In this document: positions 45,231 through 54,399 of the stretch, piece by piece
How positions within the stretch are numbered: position 1 is the stretch's first letter
How the letters are laid out: each line of letters begins with the position of its first letter
NCBI RefSeq assembly: GCF_037893015.1
Contig: NC_133658.1
Coordinates: forward strand, 882,687,038-882,751,037
Direction: 5' to 3'
Source: Macrotis lagotis
Lineage: Eukaryota > Chordata > Mammalia > Peramelemorphia > Peramelidae
DNA length: 64,000 bases
Program-made: the position numbers and the translations under genes
The notes under the pieces: generated by a model
The model's database searches: none
Told to the model about the DNA's origin: nothing
The model's input: only the letters and a program-made list of their open reading frames with translations

Positions 45231-45344
45231 GGGCAAAGCTGAGCCGGGCCGGGAAGGTAACTTGGGGAGGGGCTCGGCCTACTTGTCTTAACCCAGGAAA
45301 AGAATCCCGGGGCCTGGCGTCCAGGCCCGGCAGGGCCCTCCGGG

Positions 45345-45475
45345 GCCTCATTTTAAAGCTAAGGAACCGGAGACCCGGAGAAGTTAAGTGACTCGCCCAA
45401 GGTCGTACAATGTCACCCAGGGAGTCGGCGCTGTCGCGGCCTTGGGTGGGATTTGAACTCGGGGCCTCGGGTCTG
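45345..45475 (-). mobile_element. MIR-like SINE at the CpG-island shore, rich in CpG
   Basis: CCTCATTTTAAAGCTAAGGA, GAAGTTAAGTGACTCGCCCA, AGGTCGTACAATGTCACCCA and GTGGGATTTGAACTCGGGGC are inverted SINE landmarks. The copy carries about ten CpG dinucleotides, unlike other SINE copies in the window. It is the last transposon before a region without any for about 8 kb. Confidence 0.7.
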
Positions 45476-45829
45476 GGCGGGGGCGCTCCTAGGGCGGCCC
45501 CTTCCCGGGGCCGGAGGCGCTGAGGCCGCCGCCCCCCGCCCCGGGCCGGGCCGCGTCCGGGGGGCGCACGGGGCGCTGGGCGGGCGGACCGCCGCTCTGG
45601 GGGGCCGGGCCGCGCGCGGGGGAGGGGAGGCGCGCTAGGAAGCGGGGTGCGGGCGCCGAGCCCTCGGGGCCCCACTTCCTGCGGGGGCGCCCGGGGCCCC
45701 CCGCCGGTCCCGCGGGCGGGGGGTCGCGGCCGGCCCCGGCCGTCCGGGGGCGCTCGGAAGCGGGAGGGTGTGAGGGCGGAGCGGAGCGGCGCCGGGCGAT
45801 CCGGCCCGGGTTTTGCGCGCCGCCCACTC

Positions 45830-46005
45830 GCCCGCCCGGCCGCGGAGAATTCCATAATCACGGCGGGCGAGAGCGGAGACGGGGAGCGAAAAATCCGGGA
45901 TCCGGCAACTTCGGGGCGCGCATGCGCGCCCGCCGCGCTCCATCCCAAACACACACACATTTTCCCCCGGACTTGGAAAGTCACCCAAAGCCGCCCCAAG
46001 TGCAG
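45830..46005 (+). other. Candidate first exon (5' boundary unknown), ends at a perfect splice donor
   Basis: CAAGTGCAG|GTAAGAG at 45997-46012 fits the mammalian donor consensus at every key position (CAG|GTAAGA). Upstream sequence is less GC-extreme (GAATTCCATAATCACGGCGG, AAACACACACACATTTTCCC) and so looks like a preserved transcribed exon within the island. An ATG at 45922 opens a frame of 28 codons that reaches the donor in phase 0. It overlaps the NRF1 palindrome and its peptide is unfamiliar, so the exon is more probably untranslated. The 5' limit is arbitrary. Confidence 0.45.
45918..45927. promoter_or_regulatory. NRF1-type palindrome
   Basis: GCGCATGCGC is the perfect palindromic core bound by NRF1 in TATA-less CpG-island promoters. 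It lies about 80 bp upstream of the candidate donor. Confidence 0.6.
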
Positions 46006-46014
46006 GTAAGAGAC

Positions 46015-46085
46015 TCGGCGCCGCCGCCCCGCGCCCCGCGCCCCGGCCCGCGCCCCCCGCCGCCGCCCCGCGCCCCGCGCCCGGG
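46015..46085. repeat. GC-only minisatellite-like tract just after the donor
   Basis: Repeated CGCCCCGCGCCCCG units and CCGCCGCC over about 70 bp, essentially C and G only, starting about 10 bp into the presumed intron. Confidence 0.75.
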
Positions 46086-46624
46086 CTGCGGCCGCGGCGG
46101 AGAGCGGCCGAGGAGCGGCGGCGGCGAGCGGCGAGCAGCCTCCGGCCGGCCGGGCGGCGGGGCACGGCGGCCCCCGGGCGCGGGGCGGCGCGGGGGGCGC
46201 GGGGCGCGGGCTGCGGGGCCGCGGGCCCCCCGGGGCGCCGGCTCCGGCCGGGAAGGGGGAGGGGAGGTGCCAGGCGGGGCTCCGCCAGCGGGGGGGCGCA
46301 GCCCGGCTCCGGGGGCAGGTGCTCGCCCGGCGGCCTCGTCGCTCCTCCCTTCTCTCGCCCCGGCCCCCCCGACGGCGCGCACGCCCCCCGGGAAGTGGGG
46401 GGGGCGGGGGCGCTTCTCGGGACTTTGCCCGGGGGCGGGCGGGGGTCCCGGCCCCCCGGGGCGCAGGTGCGCCCAGCCCGGCCCGACGGCCCCCGGACCC
46501 CGCGGGGCGCGGCGCCCCCGCTCCGTGCGGGGAAGTGTGCCCCCCGCGCCGCCGGGCCCCGGCTTCTCCCCGGGGCGGGGGCCCGGCCGGGGCCGGGGCG
46601 CGGGGGGAAACTTTGGGGGAGTTG

Positions 46625-46642
46625 CGGCGGCGGCGGCGGCGG
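46625..46642. repeat. (CGG)6 trinucleotide run
   Basis: Six CGG units followed by CGCGCTCGG. Short CGG runs are common in CpG-island 5' UTRs. Confidence 0.9.
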
Positions 46643-46844
46643 CGCGCTCGGGAGCGGGGAGCCCAGGGCCGGGCGCGCCGCGGGGCAGGGCCGGGGGCCG
46701 GAGCGGGGGGCGGGCTCGGGGCCCCCCACCCCCCGAGGGGCCCGAGGCCCCGCGGCCCGGCCCGGAGGGAGCGGGGGGGGGGCGGCCCCCGGGGGCGGAG
46801 GGCGGCAGCCCCCGGGGAGGCCCCGGCCGGGCACCTGCGCTCGG

Positions 46845-46930
46845 GCCGGGCCGGGGCCGGGGCGGGGGTCGCCGGGGCCGGGCCGGGGGGCCGGGGGGCC
46901 GGGCCCGGGGCCGGGGGGGCCGGGGCGCTG
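46845..46930. other. Dense G-run cluster, strong G-quadruplex potential
   Basis: At least ten runs of three or more G are separated by one to four bases (GGGCCGGGGCCGGGGCGGGG, GGGGGGCCGGGGGGCCGGG). It satisfies the G3+N1-7 pattern many times over on the plus strand. Confidence 0.8.
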
Positions 46931-46935
46931 GCGGC

Positions 46936-47010
46936 CGGAGCGCGGCCGGTTTATTTTTACTCGGTGGCATTTCCAGAATGCGCAGCTGATGGCGAGCGGC
47001 GGCCAGAAGT
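46936..47010. promoter_or_regulatory. AT-containing insert within the CpG island
   Basis: GGTTTATTTTTACTCGGTGG, CATTTCCAGAATGCGCAGCT and CCAGAAGTTTTGGCTCGG interrupt almost pure GC. The motif CATTTCCAG is close to a TEAD site and TTCCAGAA to a STAT/HSF half-palindrome. Retention of AT-rich sequence here suggests constraint, perhaps a second start region. Confidence 0.35.
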
Positions 47011-48104
47011 TTTGGCTCGGCCTCGCTCCTCGCCGGCCCCGGGGGCGGCGGGGCGGCGGGGGCCGCGGGCGCGGGGCACGGCCGGCCGCCCCGGGAGCCC
47101 GGGGGTGGGCGCGGGGCGCCCCGGAGGGCCGGGGGCAGCTCCCGGGGCCCGGGAACAGGTGGACGCGCCGTCAATCACCGCGGGACGGCCGCCTCGGGGC
47201 CTGGGCTGCCACCGGCGGAACAGACTGGGGCGGGGGGCGGACTCTTCCCCCCGGCCCCCCCGGACACGGGGGGCTCGGGGCAGAGAGGAAGGGGGGCTTT
47301 TAGGGAGGAGGGCGCCGCCTCTGCGGCCACTCCCCCTTGGTGGGGGGCGGGGGGCAAAGTTCCAGCCGCTTGGGCAGCGGGGCCCCGGCGGGGGTCGGGG
47401 TGCGCCCCCGGCCCGGGCAGCCAGAAGCGAGGATCGCCCCAGCCCCCGTCACGAGGCTTCGGAGGGGGAGCCTGGCCCTCCGGCCTTGGGCCGGGCCTGA
47501 CACGCCGGGGAGCGAAGGGCCGGACCCCCCCGGAGCCCCCCGGGGGGCTTGTGCATTCACCTCCCGTCCGCATGGAGGGGGGAAGGCTGGCGAGGCGCCC
47601 CCCCCCGGGTCTGGGCCCCCGGAGATCCGACCCGGGCAGGGCCTGAGCGCCCCGAAGCGCCGAGGCCCGGGACCCCCGAGGCCCACGCCCCCTCTAGCCC
47701 GGGCGCTCTAGCGGGGACGGGCAGCAGCTGTTCCCCGAAGTGGGGGGCAGAAGCGTTGGCCCCCGGGGCTCCTCCCGGGCCGCGCTCCACGTGCCTGGAG
47801 GGGGCGGGCGGACCGGCTCGGGGAACGGGGCGGCTTCGCGCCCCCGTGAGCGCCAGCAGCAGGTCCCGGGGCCGGGCCGGGGTCCCCGAGCCGCTGCCGC
47901 CCCCACCCCGCGAGGCATCGCCCGTCTCCCCGATCTCCCCCAGCCCCACCCCACTTTCCAAACTTTGGCGTTTCCCTGATTCCTCGCCCTGGCTCGCCCC
48001 ATCCAAAGGAGGGAGGACTGGCCGCCCGGCCCGGGACGGCCACCTCGGGGGCTCCGCTGGCCCGGGGAGACACCCCCTCCCCGCCCCCCATCTAGTTATC
48101 CCCT

Positions 48105-48300
48105 GGCGGGCGGCTAGGGAGAGTTTATGGGGAATATTGTTGAACTTCAGTAATCAGGTTTCCAGCGATCTTATGCCTACTGTTTAATTTATTAGACTAG
48201 TTATTTATTCTGTTGATGATAATCTGTTGCTGGTTTCTATGGAGATGTTAAACTGATCTCTTTCAGAAATCAAACTCCATATGGACTAAAATGTTTAAAG
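48105..48300. promoter_or_regulatory. Candidate ultraconserved-type non-coding element at the island edge
   Basis: An abrupt switch from GC-rich to balanced AT-rich sequence: TTATGGGGAATATTGTTGAA, CAGTAATCAGGTTTCCAGCG, AATTTATTAGACTAGTTATT, GATGATAATCTGTTGCTGG, TTTCTATGGAGATG (RFX X-box-like). No repeat, no long frame. The texture is that of deeply conserved enhancers near developmental promoters. Not verified by alignment. Confidence 0.5.
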
Positions 48301-48879
48301 GGGCAGCGCTTCCCTTTCGGGGGGCCTGGGGGGGGTTGGGTTTTTGGAGCCTTTGCACCTTGCTAAGACTTCGCCGAGTAGCTCTGAACCTGCGATCTAT
48401 TTTATTTCCTTGCGAAGAGCCAGAGGAGCCGGGGAGCTCCAGCCTGGTGGCGAGCCTGGCTCATTAGGGCTCAGAGAAAAGCCCCGGCTTCTGATCCTCA
48501 GGTTGGATGCACGTCTCGCACCCGTCTTTTCACCACCCCGCTTCTCTCCGCGCCCCCCGATCTCCAGGCAAGGAGTGCAAAAGCCTCTCAACCAAAAACC
48601 ACTGCCCCCCAAAATAAATTCGGAAAGATCGCCAGAATGGGAGCCCCCTCGCCTCGGATCTGCTCCCCTCGTGTCTCGTGATTTTCAAAAAACAAAAACC
48701 AAACTTGTAGCTGAGCTGATATTCTTCCCATAACCCAAACACTTTTTTTTTCTTTCTCTTTCTTTCTTTTTTAATTGAAAAAAAAAAATTCAAAGTCACA
48801 TTTCTCTGTCGGTTAAACTCCTGGCTGAGGCGAATTTACTCTCCCACCCCCACCCCCAACTTGGATCCTGAACGTTTGG

Positions 48880-49010
48880 GAAAGCCAGTGGAAGTTGGCC
48901 GGAACTTAAGACGCTTAAAAAGATATATTTCCATAAAAATCCCCATTTCTGTGATTTTTAAGGAAGAACCCCTGTCACTTTTGCAAGGTGTGTCTGTATA
49001 GGTGTGTGAA
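48880..49010. promoter_or_regulatory. Candidate conserved non-coding element
   Basis: GGAACTTAAGACGCTTAAAA, AGATATATTTCCATAAAAAT, CCCCATTTCTGTGATTTTTA, CACTTTTGCAAGGTGTG (T-box-like AGGTGTG). No repeat landmarks. Confidence 0.35.
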
Positions 49011-49060
49011 CTTTTTTCTCTTTCCTAACTCTATGCCCCTCTCCCCGAGTCAAACCCCTT

Positions 49061-49068
49061 TATACATA

Positions 49069-49115
<47 letters not shown>
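49061..49115. repeat. (TA)n microsatellite
   Basis: TATACATATATATG then a pure (TA)n of about 30 bp. Confidence 0.95.
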
Positions 49116-49117
<2 letters not shown>

Positions 49118-49794
49118 CATCAGACTTGTTGGAGTGAATTAAGAAATAAGATAAAAAGAAAGAAAAAATTTGGATTTCTGACACACCGAGAAATTGTGAA
49201 CCTCACTGAAAATTCAGATTATTTATCACCCTTCAGATGGGATATAAAGCCACTGCGTCTCTTAGTGATCCTCAGGGACTAAATTATAGGTAAAACCATT
49301 TAATGCATTTTTAATATCAAAATAAAGACCTAGATTTAGTTGAGGACTTTTTTTTGGGGGGGGGGGGAAGAGTAATCTCTCCAAAAAGGTGCTTCTTTCC
49401 CAGGACACTGCCCCTTTGAGATCCCCCCTACCATTTGCAGATACTTTTGATAGTGGGGGAGGGAGGGGGGGTGTCATAGTTCCCTTAATACAAAAATGCA
49501 TTTCAATCTAAATCGCCTGATCCTAAATATGGGATCACTTAAAAAAAAAAAAACTCCATATAGGAAATAACCCATTGGCAAGACTTGAATTTCACCCCTT
49601 CCTTCTCTATTTTTATTTTTTTTATGGTGGGGAGGGTAGATCCCTGCTTCTCTACATTGAGGCAAGGGAAGTTATCTATTTTATTTTTCCAGTCCCCCTC
49701 ACCCCCCAGCCTCTATTCCCCTCCTTGTTTGTTTGATCTGGATTGCAAATAGAACAAGAGGGTCTGACAAGTTTAAAAAAAAAAGAGCGCTATT

Positions 49795-49950
49795 GCTTTA
49801 AACTCAGGAGTTTGCATATTCTCCTTGTATCTTTCCCCTTTGCTAATTATTGTGTTGTTTTCAGAGCAAATATGTCATATCCATGGCGACCGGGCAGGTT
49901 TATTGTCTTTCTGAAGCAATAGCTCACATAAGTAATTAATGACTTTCTTT
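49795..49950. promoter_or_regulatory. Candidate conserved non-coding element with RFX-like half site
   Basis: TTGCTTTAAACTCAGGAGTT, TGCATATTCTCC (octamer-like TGCATATT), TTTGCTAATTATTGTGTTG, CATATCCATGGCGACCGGGC (RFX-like), GCAATAGCTCACATAAGTAA, TTAATGAC. Dense in recognisable developmental motifs. Confidence 0.45.
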
Positions 49951-50044
49951 TTTTTTTCCTCTGGCTTAGGTTAAACAGATCATTCAAGGAAAGTCGTATC
50001 TTTTCTCTCCTTTCTCTCTCTCTCTCTTCCCCCACCTTTTTTTT

Positions 50045-50260
50045 TTAGCTTAGTGACATAAGAACATGAGTTAGAACAGGAAAATACTTTAACCAAGAAG
50101 TCAACAGCTTATTTTCCCCCATTTCTTTTAAAAGCTGTAGTATCAGCTTTCAGACAGATGAGGTTGTCATTCTTACCGTTTCACAGAGACCTTACAGTCC
50201 ATGTCTGGTGTAGGAAATCCATTTAAAGGCAGAGTTGCCTCCACTGCAGCCTGTGTAGCC
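50045..50260. promoter_or_regulatory. Candidate conserved non-coding element
   Basis: GCTTAGTGACATAAGAACAT, CTTTTAAAAGCTGTAGTATC, AGCTTTCAGACAGATGAGGT, TGTCATTCTTACCGTTTCAC, ATCCATTTAAAGGCAGAGTT. Repeat-free, ordinary complexity. Confidence 0.4.
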
Positions 50261-51369
50261 TGGTGGAAAAAGGGGGGGGTGGGGGTAGGGGGGGAGGTGG
50301 CCTTGGGGGTGGGAGGAGTGACCTGAAGGAATTTGCTTGGAGGAAGAGGGGTGGAAGGGAGAAAAGCATCAAAATGAGTATTTCTTCTGGATTCAACAGA
50401 ATTTAATTAAATTGTTTACAGGAAAGAATGACGTTAGTAATGTCACCCCTTCTTTTCCCTTGGTTAATTACAAAAACAAAGTTGGGTTTTTTTTTTGTTT
50501 CTATTATTTTCAAGTCTTCGAGTCTCAACTTTCTCTAGCCTTTGTGGGCCAGTGATTTTTATTTTGCTGTTTTGTTTTTCTTGGAAAACTGGTTCAGGAA
50601 TCCCCTCTGGTTTGTATCTTGCAAAAAAAACTGGTGGTTTGAGGTGTTTAGGGGTTTTGTTTTGGGGGGTGGGTTTTGGTTTTTTTTTTGGTATGTTATA
50701 TTTGCTTCTTGTGCCTTAAACCTAAAGCTGCTGATGACTACTTACCCGGAATTAGCAGCCAAGATAACCAACAGGGATCTGGATTTTCTGAAATGAAAAA
50801 AAAAGGGGGGGGAATGGTTCAGAGATTTGTGGATTTCTTCCCTGGCAACATCCCCCTTCTGTAGCCTCTGACAAGGATGGGGTAGGTAGAAAAGATACGT
50901 GTGTGTGTGTTTGTGTGGTAATGCCAGTTGTACCTCACGGTGCAGACTTTTTGCTAATAGAGGGCCTGGAGAGATTTCCCTGTAGAACTTCGGAATCTGG
51001 TAGATGTCATTCTGATTGAAGCAGCTCTTTGGACCAAGCATCTTGCTCTTCTTCATCGATAGGCCCTCAGACACATTTGTGGCTTCTGGTGTGTGATTTT
51101 ACTCTCTGAGATTTAGCATGTGGCAGGGGGTTTCTCTGGGTGTCAGTTTCTTAAAAATCCAAAATATCAAAAGGTTCCCTCTGTCTTGGAAGTTAAAAAC
51201 GTGTGTGTGTATAATATAATATAATAAATATAATATAATATTTGTATGGATCTGAAGCCCCCTAAAGCTATCGGTTGAGTGAACCTTTGGGGGGCTTTGG
51301 ATATTAAAATTAACTAAAAAAAGAAAAAGAAAAAACATAAAGAAGAAAAAAGAGATTTGGTATCTGGTT

Positions 51370-51590
51370 TCTGAAGAGGAGAAGCCCAAGTCTGACGCTG
51401 AGGATTCAACAGACTTGTAATTGAGCCCTAACCTCATGATGTCTATATCAGAAAAACAGACGTTAGCAGAGGGAGCCGAAGAGAGAGTCAAACAGGCTTG
51501 GGAAGGAGGCAGCTCAGAAGATTCAGAGGGAGAGAGATTTAATTTATAGACATTTTAAAAACTGTAATTTCATTAGGATCTCTTCTTCCC
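51370..51590. promoter_or_regulatory. Candidate conserved non-coding element
   Basis: GACTTGTAATTGAGCCCTAA, CCTCATGATGTCTATATCAG, TTTAATTTATAGACATTTTA, CTGTAATTTCATTAGGATC. Repeat-free with homeodomain-like cores. Confidence 0.35.
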
Positions 51591-51885
51591 CTCCTGTGAA
51601 GGGCAGCCGGGCAGAAAGATGGGGCCTGGGTACCGGGGCCTGGGGATTTCTGTAGCCTGGTTGGTGGATCTGCCGTTGGGAAAGGGATGGAGGTGGTGGG
51701 TGCCAGGTGGAGGATACTTGCTTGGGAGAGGATTGTGCACATTTGGGGTTTGGGGGTTTGGGTTTTTTGGGCTATGCCAACTTGATGCTGGCTCTTGATT
51801 ATTTAAGATTATTTTTGCCCCCCTCTCTTCTTAAAGAAAAGGGGGAGTTGGGCATGGGTTTTCTTCTGGCTTCCTTTCGACTTTG

Positions 51886-51887
<2 letters not shown>

Positions 51888-51935
<48 letters not shown>
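51888..51935. repeat. (GT)n microsatellite
   Basis: Pure run of about 23 units. A second short GT and G run follows at 52012-52036. Confidence 0.95.
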
Positions 51936-51939
<4 letters not shown>

Positions 51940-52226
51940 TTTTCACAAGGGTCTTTTTCCATCTGTATTGAGATGTTGTCTATCTGTTCCGAGTCTGTGT
52001 GAGGAAATGAAAGTGTGTGTGTGTGGGGGGGGGGGGGTTGTCCATTGCCAAGTTCCAGTGAAGTTACTGTGATTCTAAGAGCTCAGCTTGGGGGGGGGGG
52101 GAGAGGGGAAAAAAAAAGGGAGAGCTTGTCATAAATTCTGCAAAAATTAATCAACCGTTTAAGAGCTTCATGTTAACGAGGTTTTCCAGCCAAGCTGGGC
52201 CCTTCTTCCTTTCCCCCGTTCAAAGT

Positions 52227-52548
52227 CCAGGAGAGAGAGAGACAGAGACAGAGACAGAGGGAGACAGGAGGAGAGATAGAGAGACAGAAAGAGGGGAGAG
52301 AGAGACAGAGAAAGGAGAGAGAGAGAAAAAAAAGGGGGAAAGTGAAAGAGGAGACAGAGAAAAGAGGAGTGGGAGAGAAGAGAGGAGAGGAAAAGGGAGA
52401 GAGATAGAGAAAAAGGAAAGCGAGAAAGGTAGAGAGACAGAGGAGAGAGAGAGGAAGAGAGAAAAAGGAAGAGAGGAGAAAGAGAAGAGAGAAAAAGAGG
52501 AGAGACAGAAAGAGAAAAAGGAGAAAAGGAGGAGAGAGAGACAGAGCG
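52227..52548. repeat. Polypurine tract, about 320 bp
   Basis: GAGACAGAGA, GGAGAG and GAAAAA units with almost no pyrimidines other than C in CAGA. Long frames on either strand are compositional. Confidence 0.92.
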
Positions 52549-52769
52549 GCTGGACTTCTGGAAGGTTGGGGGGGTAGAGATTTTTTTTTTGAATGGGAAT
52601 AATAAAGAGAACAAACTGGGGGCGGGGAGGACAGGGGGCTGGATTTCTAGAATATAAATCCTCAAGTGTCCTTGTTCCATATTGTCAGGGTTTTCTTCCT
52701 TTTTTTTTTTTTTTTTTTTTTGGTCAGATTTGTCCTGTGTGTCTTTGACGGAAAAGGCACGTAGAGAAA

Positions 52770-52791
52770 GAGAATGACGGAGGGGGAGAGG

Positions 52792-52824
<33 letters not shown>

Positions 52825-52940
52825 GGAGAGAAGGAGAGACAGGGACGTGTGGCTCCTCTGGAGCTCATTATCATTCTTAATAAGTCTTAAGGAATAAAGA
52901 AGAGCATTGAGTGTAAATGCTGGGTAATCCGAACGCTCCT
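52770..52940. promoter_or_regulatory. (GA)n followed by candidate conserved element
   Basis: The GA run ends at about 52835. CTCATTATCATTCTTAATAA, GTCTTAAGGAATAAAGAAGA, GCATTGAGTGTAAATGCTGG and GTAATCCGAACG (bicoid/OTX-like TAATCC) follow without repeat landmarks. Confidence 0.35.
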
Positions 52941-52979
52941 CAAGGTGAGAGGAGTCTTGAGGACACAGAGGAAAGAGAA

Positions 52980-53600
52980 GAGAGGAGGTGGGGTGGGGGT
53001 GGGGTGGGCAGAGGGACGGGGGCCTGGGCTCAGGGTGGGCGCTCCCCTCCTCCCCCGGCTGGCCGGCGGACTGCCTTTGGGTGGCGATCCCCAGATGGGA
53101 GAAAGTTGCCCTGGAGTTGGCCCTGGGGGTGCCTCCTGGGGTGGAGCAGTGGGGAGGCCTGGGACATGCCCTTTCCCAACTAGACCATCCCGGGAGCTGG
53201 AGTCAGGGGGCCACAGGGACCGGGCGCTCCTTTTTGTGGCCATTTGCCTCCAGTGGGGCTGCTGGGCGGGCTCGGACCCGGTCCCCCCAGCTCCCTGGGT
53301 TCCTGGAGAGGCTGCTCCCTGGAGGGTTTCCTTCCTCCCGGGCTAAGAGATCCCACGGCTGGGCTGCTCTCCCCAGAGCGCAGAGGGCTGATCTCTAGCT
53401 TCGGACACTAGGTGGCTTAGAGGGATAGGGATGCAGCCTTCCTCTCTGCCTGCCGGTGGGCTCGGCCCGACCCGGGGGCAGCCTGAACTTCTAGGGGCCC
53501 TGGGACACCCCCCCCTTCCCCTTGCCAGCTCAGTCTCACCGCCGCCCCCCCCCCACCTTGGGCCTGAGCTATTGCCTGCCACAGCTGCTTGGGGGAGGCA
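52980..53600. other. GC-rich stretch with moderate CpG
   Basis: GC-rich but CpG-poorer than the main island. No exon could be recognised. Frames of 118-136 codons on both strands have no domain content. It could be a shore-type regulatory region. Confidence 0.35.
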
Positions 53601-53629
53601 GCTGACCAGAGGGGATTAAGAGTGAGAGT

Positions 53630-53692
53630 GTGTCTGTATGTGATGTGTGTGTGTGTGTGTGATCTGTGTGTGTCTCTGTGTGTGTGTGTCCG
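53630..53692. repeat. Imperfect (GT)n microsatellite
   Basis: GTGTGT runs interrupted by ATCT and CTC. Confidence 0.9.
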
Positions 53693-53775
53693 ACCGTTCT
53701 CCTCTGCCCATCCTCAGCAGACCAACACATGTTGAGTCTTGGATTCGTCTTCCAAATCTCCCCCCCCCCCCACAC

Positions 53776-54385
53776 CCCTCATTTTACAGATGAGAAAACT
53801 ATGTAGGACCTGGAAATGGGAAGGGGCTTGCTAAGGTCCGATTGGTAATAAGAGTCAGAATTTGAGGGCAGCCTCCTTTCCGTTCATTTGGGGGTCCCCA
53901 CTTGGATGTTTGCTCTGCCTCTCCCCACCCTTCCGCCACATTTGGACACACTGTAATTTGTCTCAAAGATAGTGATGTCATTTTGGTCTTCTTCAATAAC
54001 GAAGGACACGAAGCAACCAACCCCACCCTACCTCATTGTACAAATGAGAAAACTATATAAGGCCTAGAGATGGAAAAGGGCTTGCTAAAGTCATATTGAT
54101 AATAAGAGTCAGATTTTGAACCTTTAGTCCTCTATTTTCAAACCTAAACCCTTCCCACTCATTTTGGGGCTCTGCTCTTGGATGTTTGTTTTACCTCTCC
54201 CCACTCTGCCTCATTTTACAGATGAGAAAACTATCTAAGAACTGGAGATGGGAAGGAGCTTCCTAAGATTATATTGGTGATAAGAGACAGAATTCGAGTC
54301 TTTGGTCCTTTGTTTTCAAAAACCAGCCCCCTTTCCACTCATTTGGGGTCTCTACTCAGATGTTTGCTCTGTCTCTCCGGATTAA
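53776..54385 (+). repeat. Three tandem copies of a 178-bp unit derived from an old SINE-like repeat
   Basis: GAGAAAACTA occurs at 53792, 54046 and 54224. It is followed each time by a GGAGATGGGAAGG-type phrase, AATAAGAGTCAGA, a CTTTCCACTCATTTGGGG-type phrase and GATGTTTGCTCTGCCTCTCC. Spacing is 254 and 178 bp. The larger spacing is explained by a SINE-tail-like insertion (about 53931-54022, GATGTCATTTTGGTCTTCTT) and a small deletion in copy 1. Confidence 0.85.
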
Positions 54386-54399
54386 GGGGAATCAGTCAA

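Larger units (their letters stand above)
45230..48100. promoter_or_regulatory. Large CpG island, probable promoter of a developmental or regulatory gene
   Basis: Extremely GC-rich sequence of about 2.9 kb with abundant CpG. The densest part is 45470-48080. No TATA box is evident near the likely start, but GC boxes and an NRF1-type palindrome are present. Long stop-free frames on both strands (up to about 400 codons) reflect composition and lack recognisable domains. The size and the transposon-free neighbourhood are typical of CpG islands at transcription-factor and developmental genes. I could not identify the gene. Confidence 0.9.
48301..53700. other. Transposon-free interval downstream of the CpG island
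   Basis: Apart from microsatellites and G, A or T runs I find no SINE, L1 or L2 landmark in this stretch. Elsewhere in the window one occurs every 1-2 kb. Probable first intron of the gene starting at the CpG island. No internal exon could be recognised. Confidence 0.65.

Noticed and set aside
45169..48187. Long open frames on both strands of the CpG island (up to about 400 codons)
   Set aside because: GC-rich DNA lacks stop codons. The proteins are Pro/Ala/Arg/Gly-rich in every frame, overlap on both strands and contain no recognisable domain.
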